A stretch of DNA of 7,068 nt from Oscillospiraceae bacterium (GTDB taxonomy: Bacteria; Bacillota; Clostridia; Oscillospirales; Ruminococcaceae): positions 1 through 7,068 of the forward strand of contig JAHHUD010000073.1 of the NCBI GenBank assembly GCA_020024185.1, read 5' to 3'. A program made the translations under genes and the position numbers. The notes under the pieces were generated by a model. That model had not been told where the DNA came from, searched no databases, and saw nothing but the letters and a program-made list of their open reading frames with translations. Shown in pieces: positions 5,875 to 7,068 of this stretch. Positions within the stretch are counted from its first letter, which is position 1, and each line of letters begins with the position of its first letter.

Positions 5875-6327
5875 ATGAATGTTGTTTGTTTAGTTGGCAG
5901 ACTTACTGCTGACCCTGAATTACGTCAAACCCCAAATGGTATAAACGTTTGTAGTTTTTCTATTGCTGTTCAAAGTAGTAGCAAAAATCCTGATGGCACA
6001 TACAAAACTGATTTTATCAACTGTGTAGCTTGGAGAAACTCAGCAGAGTTTATTACAAGATATTTTAGAAAAGGTCAGAACATTGGTCTTAATGGTTCTA
6101 TACAAACAAGACAATATCAGGATAAAGACACAGGTAAAAATCGCACAGCATTTGAAGTGCTTGTTAATAACACATATTTTGTTGAAAGCAAAGGCGCTTC
6201 TCAAAATAACAGTGGTTATTCAAATATGGCACCAGCTTCTAAACCAGCAGGCATGACATCTTTCTCCACTGGTGAGTTAGATGACTTCTCCAACATCGCA
6301 AGTGATGACGGAGATTTACCGTTTTAA
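5875..6327 (+). CDS. ssb: Single-stranded DNA-binding protein
   Basis: This is a 150-residue SSB. The N-terminal OB fold spans about 1-106, starting MNVVCLVGRLTADPELRQTP. It contains FINCVAWRNSAEF (about 47-59), with the aromatic Trp53 typical of the DNA-binding face, and GLNGSIQTRQYQD (about 71-83). A flexible Gly/Ser/Asn/Pro-rich linker follows (about 107-143). The acidic tip DDGDLPF at 144-150 is the conserved docking tail for replication and repair partners. SSB works as a tetramer, protecting single-stranded DNA in replication, recombination and repair. The ribosome site AGGAGG (5863-5868) is 6 bases before the ATG. Its place between the S6 and S18 genes is the classic arrangement and marks this copy as the housekeeping SSB. 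Confidence 0.98.
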   Translation: MNVVCLVGRLTADPELRQTPNGINVCSFSIAVQSSSKNPDGTYKTDFINCVAWRNSAEFITRYFRKGQNIGLNGSIQTRQYQDKDTGKNRTAFEVLVNNTYFVESKGASQNNSGYSNMAPASKPAGMTSFSTGELDDFSNIASDDGDLPF

Positions 6328-6352
6328 TTTTTGATAAAGGAGGATTTCTACC

Positions 6353-6607
6353 ATGGAAAGAAATGATAGAGAATTTAAAGGTGGCCGTCCAGTAAGACGT
6401 ACACGTAAAAAAGTTTGCAGCTTCTGCATGGAAAAAGCAGAAACAATCGATTACAAAGATACAGCTAAACTCAGAAAATATATTTCTGAAAGAGGTAAGA
6501 TTGTTCCAAGACGTGTTACAGGTACATGTGCTGAACACCAAAGACATCTTACAACAGCTATCAAAAGAGCTCGTCACGTTGCTTTGTTACCATACACAAA
6601 CAACTAA
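6353..6607 (+). CDS. rpsR: 30S ribosomal protein S18, zinc-binding form
   Basis: This is an 84-residue S18 with a basic N-terminus and the family block IDYKDTAKLRKYISERGKIVPRRVTGTC followed by AIKRARHVALLPY. It binds the 16S rRNA platform together with S6. It carries Cys22 and Cys25 (VCSFC) and Cys59 and His62 (CAEH), the pattern of the metal-binding 'C+' form of S18; the B. subtilis protein lacks these residues. Zinc binding is therefore predicted, and such paralogues are often linked to zinc supply. The ATG follows AAAGGAGG (6336-6343) by 9 bases. It is the last gene of the operon, 25 bases after ssb and followed directly by a terminator. The rplI or DHH-family genes often found downstream in Firmicutes are absent. 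Confidence 0.98.
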   Translation: MERNDREFKGGRPVRRTRKKVCSFCMEKAETIDYKDTAKLRKYISERGKIVPRRVTGTCAEHQRHLTTAIKRARHVALLPYTNN

Positions 6608-6618
6608 TATAGCATATT

Positions 6619-6643
6619 AAAGGTGGATTTTTCCACCTTTTTT
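6619..6643 (+). terminator. Intrinsic terminator of rpsF-ssb-rpsR
   Basis: AAAGGTGGA (6619-6627) pairs with TCCACCTTT (6632-6640) around a TTTT loop and runs into a T tract to 6643. It begins 11 bases after the rpsR stop codon, a textbook position. Confidence 0.93.
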
Positions 6644-6740
6644 ATTTTGCAATAAAATATAATAAACCTTAATAAACATTCTAAAATAATATTATATTAA
6701 AATAGTTAACATATTTATAATTATTATTTGTTGATTTCAT

Positions 6741-6779
6741 AAAAAAAGAGAAATGTCTTAATAACATTTCTCTTTTTTT
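6741..6779. terminator. Bidirectional terminator between rpsR and the PASTA-protein gene
   Basis: AAAAAAAGAGAAATGT (6741-6756) pairs perfectly with ACATTTCTCTTTTTTT (6764-6779) around a 7-base loop. Seven A and seven T residues at the two ends give a T tract on either strand. It ends the leftward gene, whose stop is at 6808-6806, and backs up the rpsR terminator. Confidence 0.85.
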
Positions 6780-6805
6780 ATTATAAACCTTTATATATTG
6801 GTATT

Positions 6806-7068
6806 TTATATCGTGGCAGATGATGATGTTTTATCCTTTACTTCTTCACCTGACTGCTGTGATGATGCGCTATTACTCGTAGATGATGTTGTACTAGGTA
6901 CTGGTGTAGGAGTTGGTTTTGGTGTTGGTGTTGCAATAGGTTTATCATTTGCAACATATACAATAAGCACCTCACCTTTTGCTAACGTTTTGCCCTCAGC
7001 AACACTTAAATCTGCAACCATACCAGATACATATTTATCTGTCTGGTCAACATACTCTTTTTTATATT
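6806..7068 (-). CDS. C-terminal end of a PASTA-domain protein (partial, runs off right edge)
   Basis: The frame is open from the right edge to a TAA at 6808-6806, covering the last 86 or so residues. The first part resembles the end of a PASTA repeat: YVSGMVADLSVAEGKTLAKG then EVLIVYVAND, matching the family pattern of a Ser-x-x-x-Gly step, a Lys-Gly turn and a final beta strand. After it comes a low-complexity tail rich in Thr-Pro (TPTPKPTPTPVP), then Ser, Thr, Gln and Glu, ending SSSATI. PASTA repeats bind muropeptides or beta-lactams and sit outside the membrane in PknB-type Ser/Thr kinases and some penicillin-binding proteins. I cannot tell which, because the catalytic part is outside the window. 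The internal ATG at 7021 is not a start, since the frame continues upstream. Confidence 0.75.
   Translation of the reverse strand, partial: YKKEYVDQTDKYVSGMVADLSVAEGKTLAKGEVLIVYVANDKPIATPTPKPTPTPVPSTTSSTSNSASSQQSGEEVKDKTSSSATI

Noticed and set aside
6239..6577. Minus-strand frame opposite ssb and rpsR
   Set aside because: It is an antisense shadow of two conserved genes.
6880..6935. DNA tandem repeat of GGTGTTGGTGTTGGT type
   Set aside because: It is explained by Thr-Pro-rich coding sequence on the minus strand and is not a separate repeat element.

Overview
This AT-rich window (about one-third GC by eye) reads as the chromosome of a low-GC Firmicute, probably of the class Clostridia. The evidence is strong AGGAGG-type ribosome binding sites, sigma-A-type promoters, A/T-rich codons, a zinc-type ribosomal protein S18, and a RING/zinc-ribbon/DUF2628 membrane protein of a kind I associate with Clostridia. 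I cannot name the genus.

Left part (1-2972). A leftward two-gene operon encodes a MarR-type repressor and, overlapping it by 8 bases, the membrane domain of an ABC exporter whose ATPase domain lies beyond the left edge. The repressor promoter overlaps a possible rightward promoter and a GTTG-N6-CAAC inverted repeat, which suggests autorepression. The 344-base gap to the right holds a chain of small hairpins ending in an intrinsic terminator, with no coding sequence. It is either a small RNA or an attenuator leader for the next gene, an unrecognised six-helix membrane protein with a soluble C-terminal domain (1767-2972).

Middle part (2973-5440). A perfect 15-bp hairpin ends the convergent pair formed by that membrane protein and prfB (release factor RF2, leftward). 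This prfB is one uninterrupted frame, so it lacks the programmed +1 frameshift that autoregulates RF2 in many bacteria. Diverging from prfB is a gene for a protein with an N-terminal RING-like zinc domain, a second zinc ribbon and a C-terminal DUF2628-like membrane domain.

Right part (5441-7068). A consensus promoter (TTGACA, 17 bases, TATAAT) and a short structured leader drive the conserved rpsF-ssb-rpsR operon (S6, single-stranded DNA-binding protein, S18). It ends at a strong terminator. A second, bidirectional terminator separates it from the C-terminal end of a leftward gene with a PASTA-like repeat and a Thr/Pro/Ser-rich tail, probably an extracellular part of a Ser/Thr kinase or penicillin-binding protein.

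Most of the window is ordinary housekeeping sequence. The least explained items are the hairpin-rich leader at 1533-1643, the unrecognised membrane protein after it, and the RING/DUF2628 protein. I found no mobile element, CRISPR array, tRNA or rRNA.
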